Positions 18,798 to 27,635 of a stretch of DNA of 64,000 nucleotides are shown here, in pieces. The stretch is taken from the NCBI GenBank assembly GCA_024644085.1, contig JAHELS010000001.1, positions 41,480 to 105,479 on the forward strand. Reading direction: 5' to 3'. Both the position numbers and the translations under genes were made by a program. The notes beneath the pieces are model-generated. The model was not told where the DNA came from, searched no databases, and was given only the letters and a program-made list of their open reading frames with translations. The DNA is from Rhodopirellula sp. Its GTDB lineage: Bacteria > Planctomycetota > Planctomycetia > Pirellulales > Pirellulaceae. The first letter of the stretch is position 1, and the number at the start of each line of letters is the position of its first letter.

Positions 18798-19843
18798 GTC
18801 GTGGAAGCAAAAGGAAACGAGCCACTCTGGAACTTGGTCACGACGCGTTTTTGGACATTGTCGCGAACCTTGTCGGCATCCTGATCATTCTGGTTGTCGT
18901 CCTGGGTGCCCAGTCGACGGCGGTGATCGAAGAGATCAAAGAACAAATCCAACAGGAAACGGTCACCGAGGCGGACGTGCCGCTGGCATCTGACGAACAA
19001 TTGGCCGAGCTTGCCCAACAATCGATGCGCGCGGCCTCCGCGCAAGCCGATTCCAATCGTTTCGAAAAGTTGATCCGACAATACGATGCTGAAATTCAGC
19101 ACCGCAAGTCGCAGCGAGCGGTGATGCTGGACCTGCTCTCCGAGGCGCAAGCAGCCTGGGAAGCCCGGAAAGTCGAACTCGACCGGGATTCGATTCTCCT
19201 GGCCGAGCATCAAACCGCGCTCAATGAGGCACAGAAGAAACTCGAACAACTTCGCGGCGAGCGACAACGTCTGGAGAATCAACCGGACGAGGTTGTGGCC
19301 ATCGCTCATCTTCCAACGCCGATGGCGAAAACTGTCTTCGGTGACGAGCTGCATTTTCGCCTCAAAGGCAATCTGCTCTCAGTCGTCCCGGTCGAAAGGC
19401 TGGTCGCGGAAATCCGCCGTGACTTCGAGCGTATTGCGCCCGGGTCCCGCGAAGGACAGATGGACGCAGCGGTCGGTCCGGTTCGCGGATACGTGGCCCG
19501 CTACCGAATGGATAAGAATCGCGAAATGGTCTCTCGGGGCGGCCAGGTGCAAATGGCCACTCGCATCCAGTTGGTCGGAATGACGGTCGAACCGCTCAAG
19601 GAGCCGCACGGAAAACCGATTCACGCATTGCTGTCCCAGCCCCGCGAACTCGACATCGAATTGGCCGGACGCGATCCAGGTTCGACGACCATCACGGTTT
19701 GGGTCTATCCCGACAGCTTCGCCGCCTTTCGTAAGCTGAAAGAAGAATTGTACGCACGTGGATTTGCGACCGCAGCGCGCCCGTTGCCGACCGATCACGC
19801 AATCAGCGGCGGACCGCAGGGAACAAGATCGGACGCCCAGTAG
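18794..19843 (+). CDS. Single-span ExbD-like coiled-coil partner with membrane aspartate
   Basis: This 349-residue protein has a basic N-terminus, then a span (residues 16-42, DAFLDIVANLVGILIILVVV) that carries Asp at the start of the helix, as in ExbD/TolR and MotB. A coiled coil (about 50-175) follows, then a C-terminal soluble domain (180-330) probably outside the cytoplasm. It is the third gene of the coupled triad. Together with its Asp-less neighbour it would supply the two rod helices that sit inside an ExbB/MotA-type pentamer. No peptidoglycan-binding OmpA motif is evident. The target is unknown. Confidence 0.65.
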   Translation: MSRGSKRKRATLELGHDAFLDIVANLVGILIILVVVLGAQSTAVIEEIKEQIQQETVTEADVPLASDEQLAELAQQSMRAASAQADSNRFEKLIRQYDAEIQHRKSQRAVMLDLLSEAQAAWEARKVELDRDSILLAEHQTALNEAQKKLEQLRGERQRLENQPDEVVAIAHLPTPMAKTVFGDELHFRLKGNLLSVVPVERLVAEIRRDFERIAPGSREGQMDAAVGPVRGYVARYRMDKNREMVSRGGQVQMATRIQLVGMTVEPLKEPHGKPIHALLSQPRELDIELAGRDPGSTTITVWVYPDSFAAFRKLKEELYARGFATAARPLPTDHAISGGPQGTRSDAQ

Positions 19844-19908
19844 TCGCGATCGCCATTTGTGGAATTGGAAACGGTGATCGGCTCCCCGCGTCGCGCTGCT
19901 CATCCTTG

Positions 19909-20895
19909 TCAATCGCGACTTTCGATTTCCTGGCGCGCCCAGGCAGCCGCCCCGAGCACACCAGCATCGTCGCCCAGTTTTGCCGCGACGACGTCAAAGC
20001 GATCTTTGTAGACGCTCATCACGTTGTGGCGCGCGGTCTTGCGGACAGTGCCGACGATCAATTCTTCCATCGCCTCGACCAAACCACCGCCGAGCACAAT
20101 TTTGTCCGGCGCCAAAATGTGGACGATGTTAACGACCGCCAATCCGATCGATTCGGCCGCTTCCTGAACAAGATTCTTGATGGCTTCGTCTCCATTCTCG
20201 ATTGCGTCAGCAAGCGCGCCGCTACGAATTTCAGCCAGATCGGTTCCCACCTTTTTAAGCAGGTGCGGCGCGTCGCCACGGTGCGCCGCCTTGGCCGCTT
20301 CGGCGGCAATCGACAATCGGCTTGCCTCGGCCTCGACGGTCCCGGGCAGTTTGTAACCGCTGGCCCGCGAACTGCTGCTGATCCGCGTGTGGCCTATTTC
20401 CATGCAACTGACTCCGGCACCCTGGAGAATCCGGCCTTGGTAGACACAGCCCCCGCCCACTCCCGTGCCGGGAAAGATACCGATCGCACAACGTGAACCC
20501 TTCGCAGCCCCGAATTTGTATTCACCAAAGATGCCGGCATCGACATCATTCAATACGACCACCGGAAACCCAAACCGCTTCTGCAGTTTGTGCTGGACGT
20601 CGACATCGTCCCAGCCGAGGTTGGGAGTTCTGAGAATGCGGCCACGATCCAGATCGATCGGACCGGGACATCCGATTCCGATTCCGGCAATTCGATCTTT
20701 CGGAATTTCGTTTTCATCGATCAACCGGGTGATCGTCGATGCGATCCGCTCCAGCCCGTTGTCACTTCCGTCACGTCCGCGGGTCTTGCGACGTCGGCGG
20801 CCGATCACTTTCCATTTCTCGTCGTAGGCGATGGTCAGCATCTTGGTGCCGCCAAGATCAAACCCGAGCCAGATGTTTTCTTGTTTTGCGTCCAT
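19909..20895 (-). CDS. ROK-family sugar kinase, glucokinase-like, without the zinc cysteine motif
   Basis: ROK kinases phosphorylate glucose, N-acetylglucosamine or related sugars. This 328-residue protein has the N-terminal phosphate loop LGFDLGGTK (residues 10-18), IGIGCPGPID, the catalytic-base segment VVLNDVDAG, the substrate motif MEIGHTRI, and the adenosine-binding region IVLGGGLVEA. The region after the EIGH motif normally has a CxCGxxGC zinc site, but here it reads SSSSRASGYKLPG with no cysteines. That may indicate a zinc-independent subgroup or a different substrate. It is convergent with the triad (65 bp) and divergent from the sigma factor gene. The exact sugar is not determined. 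Confidence 0.85.
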   Translation of the reverse strand: MDAKQENIWLGFDLGGTKMLTIAYDEKWKVIGRRRRKTRGRDGSDNGLERIASTITRLIDENEIPKDRIAGIGIGCPGPIDLDRGRILRTPNLGWDDVDVQHKLQKRFGFPVVVLNDVDAGIFGEYKFGAAKGSRCAIGIFPGTGVGGGCVYQGRILQGAGVSCMEIGHTRISSSSRASGYKLPGTVEAEASRLSIAAEAAKAAHRGDAPHLLKKVGTDLAEIRSGALADAIENGDEAIKNLVQEAAESIGLAVVNIVHILAPDKIVLGGGLVEAMEELIVGTVRKTARHNVMSVYKDRFDVVAAKLGDDAGVLGAAAWARQEIESRD

Positions 20896-21173
20896 CGTTC
20901 CCTATGCCAATGGATGTAGTGGCAGGGTGACTGCGGTATGGTTCTGGGTATCGATGCGAAAGCAGAACCCAACACCTCCCCCACATCAACCCACCGGTTC
21001 GCCCCGATTGCCACCTCGACCGCCGCCAGGAAAGATCCGCGGCGAGCGTCAAGTTGTCAGCTGGCGGCGGCAAGCCCGGAGAATTCGCATCTTGGCAACC
21101 GGGACAGAAAATCGATTTGCAGGTGAAATAATCGCTATGACCGGCGCATCTAGCTAGTTGACCGACTTCGGAA
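20896..21173. promoter_or_regulatory. Divergent regulatory region between ROK kinase and ECF sigma gene
   Basis: This 278-bp spacer separates two oppositely oriented genes and must hold promoters in both directions. The plus-strand end has an AT-richer stretch (GAAATAATCGC around 21124-21134) that could be the sigma operon promoter. I see no clear -35/-10 pair. Confidence 0.35.
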
Positions 21174-21719
21174 ATGAGCCAAAACCCCGATTCCGATCCT
21201 GATTTGCCGTCGCCTCAAGAGGACGTTTCCCGGCAGTGGCGACAGGTATTCGAGGAGTCAACGCCGGGGCTGAGGGCATTCTTGAAGGGTCGCTTGAAGC
21301 AGGATTCGGATATCGATGACTGCTTGCAAGTCGTTTTCGTGAAGATGATCCAGCGGGGCCGCGATGTTGCACCGGCAGCCCGGCGAGCCTGGTTGTTCCG
21401 GGTGGCCGCAAATGAATCGGCACGAATGTGGCGGAGCAAGGCATCGACCGACAAGATGCTCGAGCGACATGGCGCAGACGAGTATTCGGAAACCGACCCG
21501 GCCGAGAATGTCATTCTTTCTGAAACGACGACACAACTTTACCGAGCCCTTGAGCAGCTGCCCGACTCGTGGCGCCAGGTCGTTCGGTTACGAATCAAGG
21601 AAAACCTGACCTTCCAGGAAATTGCCGACCAGCTGCAGATTCCACTCGGGACCGCCCTGACACAGATGCGGCGAGCACTCGAGCGGCTGAAATCAGAAAT
21701 GGAACAAGACGCCGAATGA
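21174..21719 (+). CDS. ECF-type RNA polymerase sigma factor
   Basis: This 181-residue sigma-70 family protein has region 2 (about residues 18-90, with DSDIDDCLQVVFVKMI and AWLFRVAANESARMWR) and region 4 (about 125-175, with LPDSWRQVVRLRIKENLTFQEIADQL followed by GTALTQMRRALERL). It lacks regions 1 and 3, as in extracytoplasmic-function sigmas. A probable membrane anti-sigma factor begins 7 bp downstream, and an exported protein and the DUF1549/1553-DUF1501 pair follow on the same strand, so it probably controls its own operon. Confidence 0.92.
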   Translation: MSQNPDSDPDLPSPQEDVSRQWRQVFEESTPGLRAFLKGRLKQDSDIDDCLQVVFVKMIQRGRDVAPAARRAWLFRVAANESARMWRSKASTDKMLERHGADEYSETDPAENVILSETTTQLYRALEQLPDSWRQVVRLRIKENLTFQEIADQLQIPLGTALTQMRRALERLKSEMEQDAE

Positions 21720-21726
21720 AAATCGC

Positions 21727-22317
21727 ATGACTCGACCACGCCCCGAAACCAACGTATCGACGACCCACGACCGATGGTCTGAACAGTGCATGCTGTACCT
21801 ATTGGGGGAATTGCCCTCCGATGTGCTGGCGGATTTCGAGCGGCAGCTTGCGTGCTCGCCGAAGCTCGGCGAGGAATTGCTGCGACAGGCCGAAACCATC
21901 GCTGATGTTTCATCCCAACAAACTTTTCCAACAACTTCGCCCTTGATACCGGCGGCGAATGACGAGTCCAAACGCTGGACCTTCGTTGCTTCGCTGGTCG
22001 CGATTGCTGCTTGCCTGACGCTGGTCTTTGTCGGACTTCGCCGAAGCGAACCGGATCCTCAACGCATTGCAAGCCTCACGGGCATCGATGACCAACCACG
22101 AGCGGATGCAATGGAAGATCTGTTGATCGCCCGCGCATGGGCCGAAAGCCCGCTCACGTTTGATGCTGATGATTACGAGTTGGACGAGTCCGATCCAGCG
22201 GTAGCGACGGTGCCGAGCGACGATCCCGCCGACAATGATGCAACACTCTCCTGGATCATCACTGCCTTAGCGTCTGAATCTGAAACTGATATCCCGGGGG
22301 CAAGTGAAGATGGTTGA
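21727..22317 (+). CDS. Probable membrane anti-sigma factor
   Basis: This 196-residue protein has an N-terminal cytoplasmic region (1-75) that includes a DRWSEQCMLYLLGELPSD segment like the start of anti-sigma domains (E-x-L-L-x-Y-L-x-G-E-L pattern), one membrane span (about 79-100, WTFVASLVAIAACLTLVFVG) and an acidic outer tail. It lacks the HxxxCxxC zinc motif of ZAS anti-sigmas. Its position directly after the sigma gene and its topology support the role; sequence alone does not prove it. Its stop overlaps the next gene's start by 8-14 bp. Confidence 0.7.
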   Translation: MTRPRPETNVSTTHDRWSEQCMLYLLGELPSDVLADFERQLACSPKLGEELLRQAETIADVSSQQTFPTTSPLIPAANDESKRWTFVASLVAIAACLTLVFVGLRRSEPDPQRIASLTGIDDQPRADAMEDLLIARAWAESPLTFDADDYELDESDPAVATVPSDDPADNDATLSWIITALASESETDIPGASEDG

Positions 22318-22993
22318 TATCACGAAGAATCATCTCACGGTTTTCGTCGCCTTAGCGATTTTCGTCTCGACCGGACTCTCCGTGACCGCCGTGGGTCCGA
22401 CCCCCAAGGCGAAGCCGAGTTCATCGAGCGTGCGAGCGTCGCAGGCGAGGCTGACCAATTCACAATCATTGGCTGACAACGGAAAGAAAACATCACCACG
22501 AAATGTGGTACCTGTCGATCGCCAGACTGAGACCAAAGCGATGGAGCTTGTTCGGATGCATTTACCCGAACTTGGCTCCGTCCTGCAGCGGCTCCGCTCG
22601 GACCGGTCGCCGGAATATGATCGCGCCGTTCGCGACTTGGCACGATCCGCACGCAAGCTCGAAGCCGCCAAGAACCGTGACGAGCGGTTGTACGACCTTG
22701 AAGTCGAACTTTTGAAGTCTCAAAACGAAGTCAATCTGTTGACGGCCAAGTTGAAGGTGCGCGACAGCGAGCGAGATCGAAAGCTGCTGCATAGCGGAGC
22801 GGGCCGCTTGCAACAGGCTCAATTTGCTCGCGATGAATACTACGTCCAACTCTATCGGCAACGGCTCGAGCGATTTCAGAACCAGCTCGAAGCAACCGAA
22901 GCAAAGGTTCGCGCGAACAAGGAAAACCCGGAACAGAAACTCGAAAAGAGTTACCTGAGCCTGCTTCGCAAAGCGGGTCGAGATCAAAAATAA
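22304..22993 (+). CDS. Exported coiled-coil protein of unknown function in the sigma operon
   Basis: This 229-residue protein has a signal peptide (hydrophobic core LTVFVALAIFVSTGLSV), a Ser-rich linker, and a long charged helical region (about 75-225) with heptad-like spacing. The GTG at 22304 and the ATG at 22310 are both possible starts; both overlap the anti-sigma stop, indicating coupling. It could act outside the cytoplasm as a sensor or as a partner for the anti-sigma factor, but there is no direct evidence. Confidence 0.6.
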   Translation: MKMVDITKNHLTVFVALAIFVSTGLSVTAVGPTPKAKPSSSSVRASQARLTNSQSLADNGKKTSPRNVVPVDRQTETKAMELVRMHLPELGSVLQRLRSDRSPEYDRAVRDLARSARKLEAAKNRDERLYDLEVELLKSQNEVNLLTAKLKVRDSERDRKLLHSGAGRLQQAQFARDEYYVQLYRQRLERFQNQLEATEAKVRANKENPEQKLEKSYLSLLRKAGRDQK

Positions 22994-23071
22994 CCTCAGC
23001 GACGGCGCGTCGCATGCCGCCACAACCAATTTCAAATTTGATACACACCGAACGTCTTCCACTGAAGAAAA

Positions 23072-25915
23072 ATGAACACGATGCTCATCGAATCACCAGC
23101 TTTCTCTCGCCTACGCAACGTTTTCATCGTGCTTGCAACCGGATGTCTGGTTGCGGCCGGTTCCATGCAAGCAGCCGCGGAAGGGGCCAATGCGAAGAGC
23201 CAGGCGGAGGCCGAGTCGAGCCCGGCGGTCGCGCCGCTGAGCCAGCGATTCGCCGAAGCCGATGTCAGCGAGATCCCGGACTTCCAACGACATGTTGTCC
23301 CGCTGCTGGGCAGGCTCGGTTGCAATGGACGCGCCTGTCACGGGTCCTTCCAGGGACGCGGCGGATTCCAACTCTCACTTTTCGGCTACGACTTCCAGGC
23401 CGATCACGCGGCGCTACGGGATGAAAACAGCGGTCGCGTCGATGTCGACGATATCGACGAAAGTCTCGTCCTTTCCAAGCCCACCGATGCCGACATGCAC
23501 GAAGGCGGCAAACGCTACGACAAAGGAAGCTGGCAACATCATGTGTTGCGCCGCTGGATCGAAAGTGGTGCAAAGTTCGATTCCAAGAGCCTGCAGAAAC
23601 TGGTCCGCCTCGAAGTGTCGCCCAAAGAAATCCAGTTCTCCGATGAGGGTGAGAATGTTGAATTGACCGCCATCGCGCATTGGCAAGACGGTTCGGCCGA
23701 AAATGTAACCGAATTGTGTCGGTTCAGCTCGAACGATGACTCGATCGCCGAAATTGATGACACCGGCAAACTCAGCTCTGGTGTTCGCGGTGACACGCAC
23801 GTCGTGGTTTATTACGACAATGCCGTGGTCCCGATTCCTGTGATGCGTCGCTTTGGTTCGACGGCGGTCGTTGATCAGACCGCTTCGGAACATCCCGTCG
23901 ACAAGCTGGTACAACAAAAACTCGACAAGCTCGGAATCGTTCCTTCGGGCGAATGCACCGATGCCGAATTCATTCGCCGCGTCTCGCTTGACGTCACCGG
24001 AATCCTTCCGTCGGGCGAGGCCGTCCGTCGTTTTCTGGCCGACGATTCGCCCGACAAACGCCAGCGATTGATCGACGAACTACTCGGATCTCCCGGATAC
24101 GCAGCGTGGTGGGCGACACGCTTTTCCGACTGGACCGGCAACAGCGACGAGCAACTCACCAATGTTCTGCCGGTACGTGGTGCGGCGCCTCGATTGTGGT
24201 ACGAGTGGCTGCGAGCACGGCTTGAGGCCAACGTCCCTTATGACCAGATCATGGAAGGAATTGTCACGGCCAATAGCCGCCAGGAAAACGAGAGCTATCT
24301 CGAGTACTGCGAAAGAATGACCGAAGCCTGTGAGCCCGGAAACGAATCAAAGTTCGCCGAGCGAGATGGTTTGCCCATGTTTTGGGGCCGCAGAAATTTT
24401 CAACGGCCTGAAGAAAGGGCAATCGGATTCGCCTACACCTTTCTTGGTGTGCGAATCGAATGTGCCCAGTGTCACAAGCACCCGTTTGACCAATGGTCCA
24501 AAGACGACTTCGAGCAATTCGCGAAGCTGTTCACCCCCATTCGTGTGAACCAGAACCAGGTCAGCCCCGAATCCAAGAGCGAGCGGGATGAACTTCTGGA
24601 AAAACTGACCGAGGGCAAACAGCTCCGGGGCGGCGATTTGCGCCGAGCGGTTTCGCAAGCCGCACAGAAAGGCGAGACCGTTCCCTTTGGCGAGTTGCTG
24701 GTCAACGTTCGAGCGATTTCCGAGCGGGCTCAAAAAGCTCGCGCGGCCGCTCGCAAGAAAGGCCGCAAGGTTCCCGATCTCCCGATACCCTCTGGCAAGA
24801 TCCTTGGGAACGCTGAACCAGTCAAACTCGACAAGGATCCTCGCCCCGCACTGATGCAATGGCTGCGTTCACCCGAGAATCCTTACTTTGCCAAGGCGAT
24901 CGTCAATCGCGTCTGGAGCAATTACTTTGGCGAAGGCATCGTCAATCCAACCGACGACATGAATCTGGCCAACCCGCCCGTCAACGCTCCGCTGTTGGAT
25001 TACCTGGCATCCGAATTTGTCGCCAATGACTTTGACTTGAAGTGGCTTCATCGCACGATTGTTACGAGTGATACGTACCAGCGGAGCGCCGAAACGAACG
25101 AGTCCAACGCCCTGGATCTTGTTAACTTCTCGCGTCATGTTCCGCGGCGGCTTCCCGCCGAAATCGTTTACGACGCGGTCGTGCTGGCGACCGGATCGGA
25201 CACCTACGCCGGCAAATTGCGTGACGAGCTTGATCAGATGGCGATTGCAGACGGAAAACCGCGGCGACGAAATCAACAAGATTTTGCACTCGAAGTCTTC
25301 GGCCAATCGATTCGGGAATCCAACTGCGACTGTGATCGCAGCAGCTCGCCCAGCCTTTTGCAATCGATCTACCTGCGCAACGATATCGAGATGCATCAAC
25401 GCCTTGCCGACAAGAACGGCTGGGTTGCCCAGGTCTGCAAGTCGCTCGGCGTCCCCGGACCCGTTGGGGGTGCCGACCCGCGGCAAGCCTCGATCGAGCG
25501 GCAAGCGGTCGCGATGAAACGCCAAGTCGTGAATCGGGTGCGTCAATTCAATGATCTTCCCGAGCAGCGTCAAGAACGACTGCGTCCGTCGGTCGAGAAG
25601 CAGTATCGGCAGATCTCGGCGAGACTCAAGAAACTCGGTTTCTCCACACCGCCGCTCGACCAGCTGCTTGCCGATCCAAGTGGATGGATGAAGGCGGACC
25701 TGCAGAGCGTTGATTCGATAAGTGAATCCCCCGAACAACGCACTATCGATAGCGTTGTCAACGACGTTTACCTTCGGACACTGAGTCGGTTCCCCGACAG
25801 CGAAGAGACCGAGATTGCGACGACCTTCATCGAGGACTCGAAGACGACCGCCGACGGCATCCAATCGTTGCTGTGGGCCTTGGTGAATACGAAAGAATTC
25901 ATCCTCACGCACTGA
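23072..25915 (+). CDS. Exported DUF1549/DUF1553 protein with haem-type motifs and Ig-like domain
   Basis: This 947-residue protein starts with a signal peptide (about 1-37). Near residue 85-95 there is a cytochrome-like motif in GCNGRACHG (CxxxxCH), followed by the typical planctomycete FQGRGGFQLSLFGYD segment. A bacterial Ig-like (Big2) domain spans about 175-265 (VSPKEIQFSDEGENVELTAI). DUF1549 follows (from VDKLVQQKLDKLGI, with ECAQCHKHPFDQW, a CxxCH haem motif), then DUF1553 (from NPYFAKAIVNRVWSNYFG to the C-terminus). These proteins pair with DUF1501 proteins throughout Planctomycetes; a role in degradation or electron transfer on complex substrates is often suspected but unproven. Confidence 0.93.
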   Translation: MNTMLIESPAFSRLRNVFIVLATGCLVAAGSMQAAAEGANAKSQAEAESSPAVAPLSQRFAEADVSEIPDFQRHVVPLLGRLGCNGRACHGSFQGRGGFQLSLFGYDFQADHAALRDENSGRVDVDDIDESLVLSKPTDADMHEGGKRYDKGSWQHHVLRRWIESGAKFDSKSLQKLVRLEVSPKEIQFSDEGENVELTAIAHWQDGSAENVTELCRFSSNDDSIAEIDDTGKLSSGVRGDTHVVVYYDNAVVPIPVMRRFGSTAVVDQTASEHPVDKLVQQKLDKLGIVPSGECTDAEFIRRVSLDVTGILPSGEAVRRFLADDSPDKRQRLIDELLGSPGYAAWWATRFSDWTGNSDEQLTNVLPVRGAAPRLWYEWLRARLEANVPYDQIMEGIVTANSRQENESYLEYCERMTEACEPGNESKFAERDGLPMFWGRRNFQRPEERAIGFAYTFLGVRIECAQCHKHPFDQWSKDDFEQFAKLFTPIRVNQNQVSPESKSERDELLEKLTEGKQLRGGDLRRAVSQAAQKGETVPFGELLVNVRAISERAQKARAAARKKGRKVPDLPIPSGKILGNAEPVKLDKDPRPALMQWLRSPENPYFAKAIVNRVWSNYFGEGIVNPTDDMNLANPPVNAPLLDYLASEFVANDFDLKWLHRTIVTSDTYQRSAETNESNALDLVNFSRHVPRRLPAEIVYDAVVLATGSDTYAGKLRDELDQMAIADGKPRRRNQQDFALEVFGQSIRESNCDCDRSSSPSLLQSIYLRNDIEMHQRLADKNGWVAQVCKSLGVPGPVGGADPRQASIERQAVAMKRQVVNRVRQFNDLPEQRQERLRPSVEKQYRQISARLKKLGFSTPPLDQLLADPSGWMKADLQSVDSISESPEQRTIDSVVNDVYLRTLSRFPDSEETEIATTFIEDSKTTADGIQSLLWALVNTKEFILTH

Positions 25916-25983
25916 CTTCCCAATCCAAGAATTCAAGCCGGGTGGTAACGCTCGGTTTCACAAACCACTTCCCGACCCTGACC

Positions 25984-27303
25984 ATGAGTCTGCTGAAAAT
26001 GAAAATCCATCGAACCTGTGACGGAATCAAACGCCGCGACATGCTCAAGGCAGGCACGTTGACCGTTGGCGGCTTCACGCTTGCAAACTACATGAAGATG
26101 GCGGCCGCCGGCCAGCTGCAAAGCGGCCGCGCCGAGCGAGCCATTTTCGTCGAATTGCCCGGTGGTCCATCACACCTCGATACGTTCGACCTGAAACCAG
26201 ATGCGCCGTCGGAGTTCCGCGGAACGTTCAATCCGATTTCAACGAACGTGCCCGGCATTGAAATCTCCGAACACCTGCCGAAGATGGCACAGGTCGCTGA
26301 CAAGTTTGCGATCCTGAGGGGTGTCAGCCACACGTTGGCCGCTCACCGGCTCGGACGTGAGTACGTCAACGCTGGAAGCAAGCCGATCCCGGCCTTGGAG
26401 TATCCCAGTTACGGAGCAGTCGTTTCGAAGGAACAACCCAGTCCGTCGGATATCCCCAGCGTGGTCGCCGTTCCCCGCGCCGGACACGGGCCCGGTTTTC
26501 TCGGCATTCGCCATGCTCCCCTTGAAACCAATTCGACCCCGGAATTCGGCAAACCCTATTCGGTGCGCGGTATCTCGCTTGCCGGGGGCATCTCAGTGGA
26601 TGAGGTCGAACGGAGGCAGGAGCTGCTGAAGAAACTCGATCGCCGTTTCGCCAAGTTGGAATCGAACGAACAGCTTCTCGAGGGCCTCGACAAGTTTGGC
26701 GAGCAGGCTTATTCCATGATCACATCCTCACGGGCCCGTGACGCGTTCGACATCAGCAAGGAACCGGAAAGCTTTGCGAAGCAGTTCGGCGAGGATTCGT
26801 TCGGGCAAAGTTGCATGTTGGCATTGCGGCTCGTCGAAGCCGGTGTGCGACTGGTCAGCCTTCAGCTCGGTGGATGGGACACACACCAGGACAACTTCAC
26901 GCGGCTGAAAACCAACCAGCTGCCGAAGCTTGATGCCGGATTGAGCGGACTGCTTACCGGGCTCGAGCAGCGCGGACTGCTCGAATCGACTGCGGTTTTC
27001 GTAACCGGCGAATTCGGGCGTACGCCGAAGATCAACACGCGAAGTGCCGAGGGAGGCCGTGATCATTACCCGCGCTGCATGTTCATGCTGATGGCCGGTG
27101 GCGCCGTTCGTGGCGGTCAGGTGATCGGGGAAAGTGATGACACCGCTTCGGGGCCGCGGCACGAAGGTATTTCGCCTGACGATGTAGCAGCCAGCTTCTA
27201 TTACAACCTGGGCATCGACCCGGCGCTCGAGTATGACAGCAACACCGGTCGCCCGATCACGCTTGTTCGTGACGGACACGTCATTGAAAAGCTGTTTGCC
27301 TGA
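25984..27303 (+). CDS. Tat-exported DUF1501 protein
   Basis: This 439-residue protein starts MSLLKMKIHRTCDGIKRRDM at 25984; an open frame reaches back to 25873 inside the previous gene but has no support. The N-terminus contains KRRDMLKAGTLTVGG, a twin-arginine (Tat) export signal. DUF1501 is related to the alkaline-phosphatase/sulfatase fold: FVELPGGPSHLDTFD near residue 45-60, GWDTHQDNF near 300 and TGEFGRTP near 345 are the metal-ligand-like motifs. It is the customary partner of the DUF1549/1553 gene 68 bp upstream. A terminator follows 57 bp downstream, closing the sigma operon. Confidence 0.93.
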   Translation: MSLLKMKIHRTCDGIKRRDMLKAGTLTVGGFTLANYMKMAAAGQLQSGRAERAIFVELPGGPSHLDTFDLKPDAPSEFRGTFNPISTNVPGIEISEHLPKMAQVADKFAILRGVSHTLAAHRLGREYVNAGSKPIPALEYPSYGAVVSKEQPSPSDIPSVVAVPRAGHGPGFLGIRHAPLETNSTPEFGKPYSVRGISLAGGISVDEVERRQELLKKLDRRFAKLESNEQLLEGLDKFGEQAYSMITSSRARDAFDISKEPESFAKQFGEDSFGQSCMLALRLVEAGVRLVSLQLGGWDTHQDNFTRLKTNQLPKLDAGLSGLLTGLEQRGLLESTAVFVTGEFGRTPKINTRSAEGGRDHYPRCMFMLMAGGAVRGGQVIGESDDTASGPRHEGISPDDVAASFYYNLGIDPALEYDSNTGRPITLVRDGHVIEKLFA

Positions 27304-27360
27304 GCCCTCGGGACCGGCCGCGTGTGCGTTCCCGGCCGGGGCAACAACGATGAAATGAAA

Positions 27361-27397
27361 ACAGCCGTCGAAGTTAAACTTCGACGGCTGTTTTTTT
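27361..27397 (+). terminator. Strong rho-independent terminator of the sigma/DUF1501 operon
   Basis: Arms 27361-27375 and 27377-27391 are perfectly complementary over 15 bp (ACAGCCGTCGAAGTT and its complement). A run of seven T follows (27391-27397). An A-rich stretch precedes the left arm, so it may also work weakly in the reverse direction. Confidence 0.93.
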
Positions 27398-27449
27398 GGT
27401 GCTAGTTTCTCTTTTCGGGTGAATTCGAGATAAGGCCCGAACAAGAGAA

Positions 27450-27486
27450 GGGCCATGGTGAAGCCCTCCCTGCCTCACCATGGCCC
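27450..27486 (-). terminator. 12-bp perfect inverted repeat, probable terminator of the Cys-rich protein gene
   Basis: Arms 27450-27461 (GGGCCATGGTGA) and 27475-27486 are exact complements with a 13-nt loop. Read on the minus strand it lies 150 bp past the stop at 27636 and is followed by TTCTCTTGTT, a modest T-rich tail. It could also be a protein-binding palindrome. Confidence 0.5.
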
Positions 27487-27635
27487 ATCAATGCTGGAAC
27501 GATGGCACCGATCGTTCCACCCTCCCAATCCATGGTATGAGTCTCATCGGCAAGCAGGTTGCCGGGGCTGAACCAGATCCGGGGCCGGGTGGAACTTTTT
27601 TTCATTGCGGGCCGAGCAAACTCGGCGGCCAGCTG

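Noticed and set aside
15256..19843. Zorya anti-phage system call for the motor triad
   Set aside because: A tailed MotA-like channel is shared, but there is no OmpA peptidoglycan domain, no ZorC/ZorD or ZorE helicase/nuclease gene nearby, and two rod proteins instead of one.
24869..25936. 355-residue minus-strand open frame inside the DUF1549/1553 gene
   Set aside because: Overlaps a well-supported gene over its full length and has no recognisable motif.
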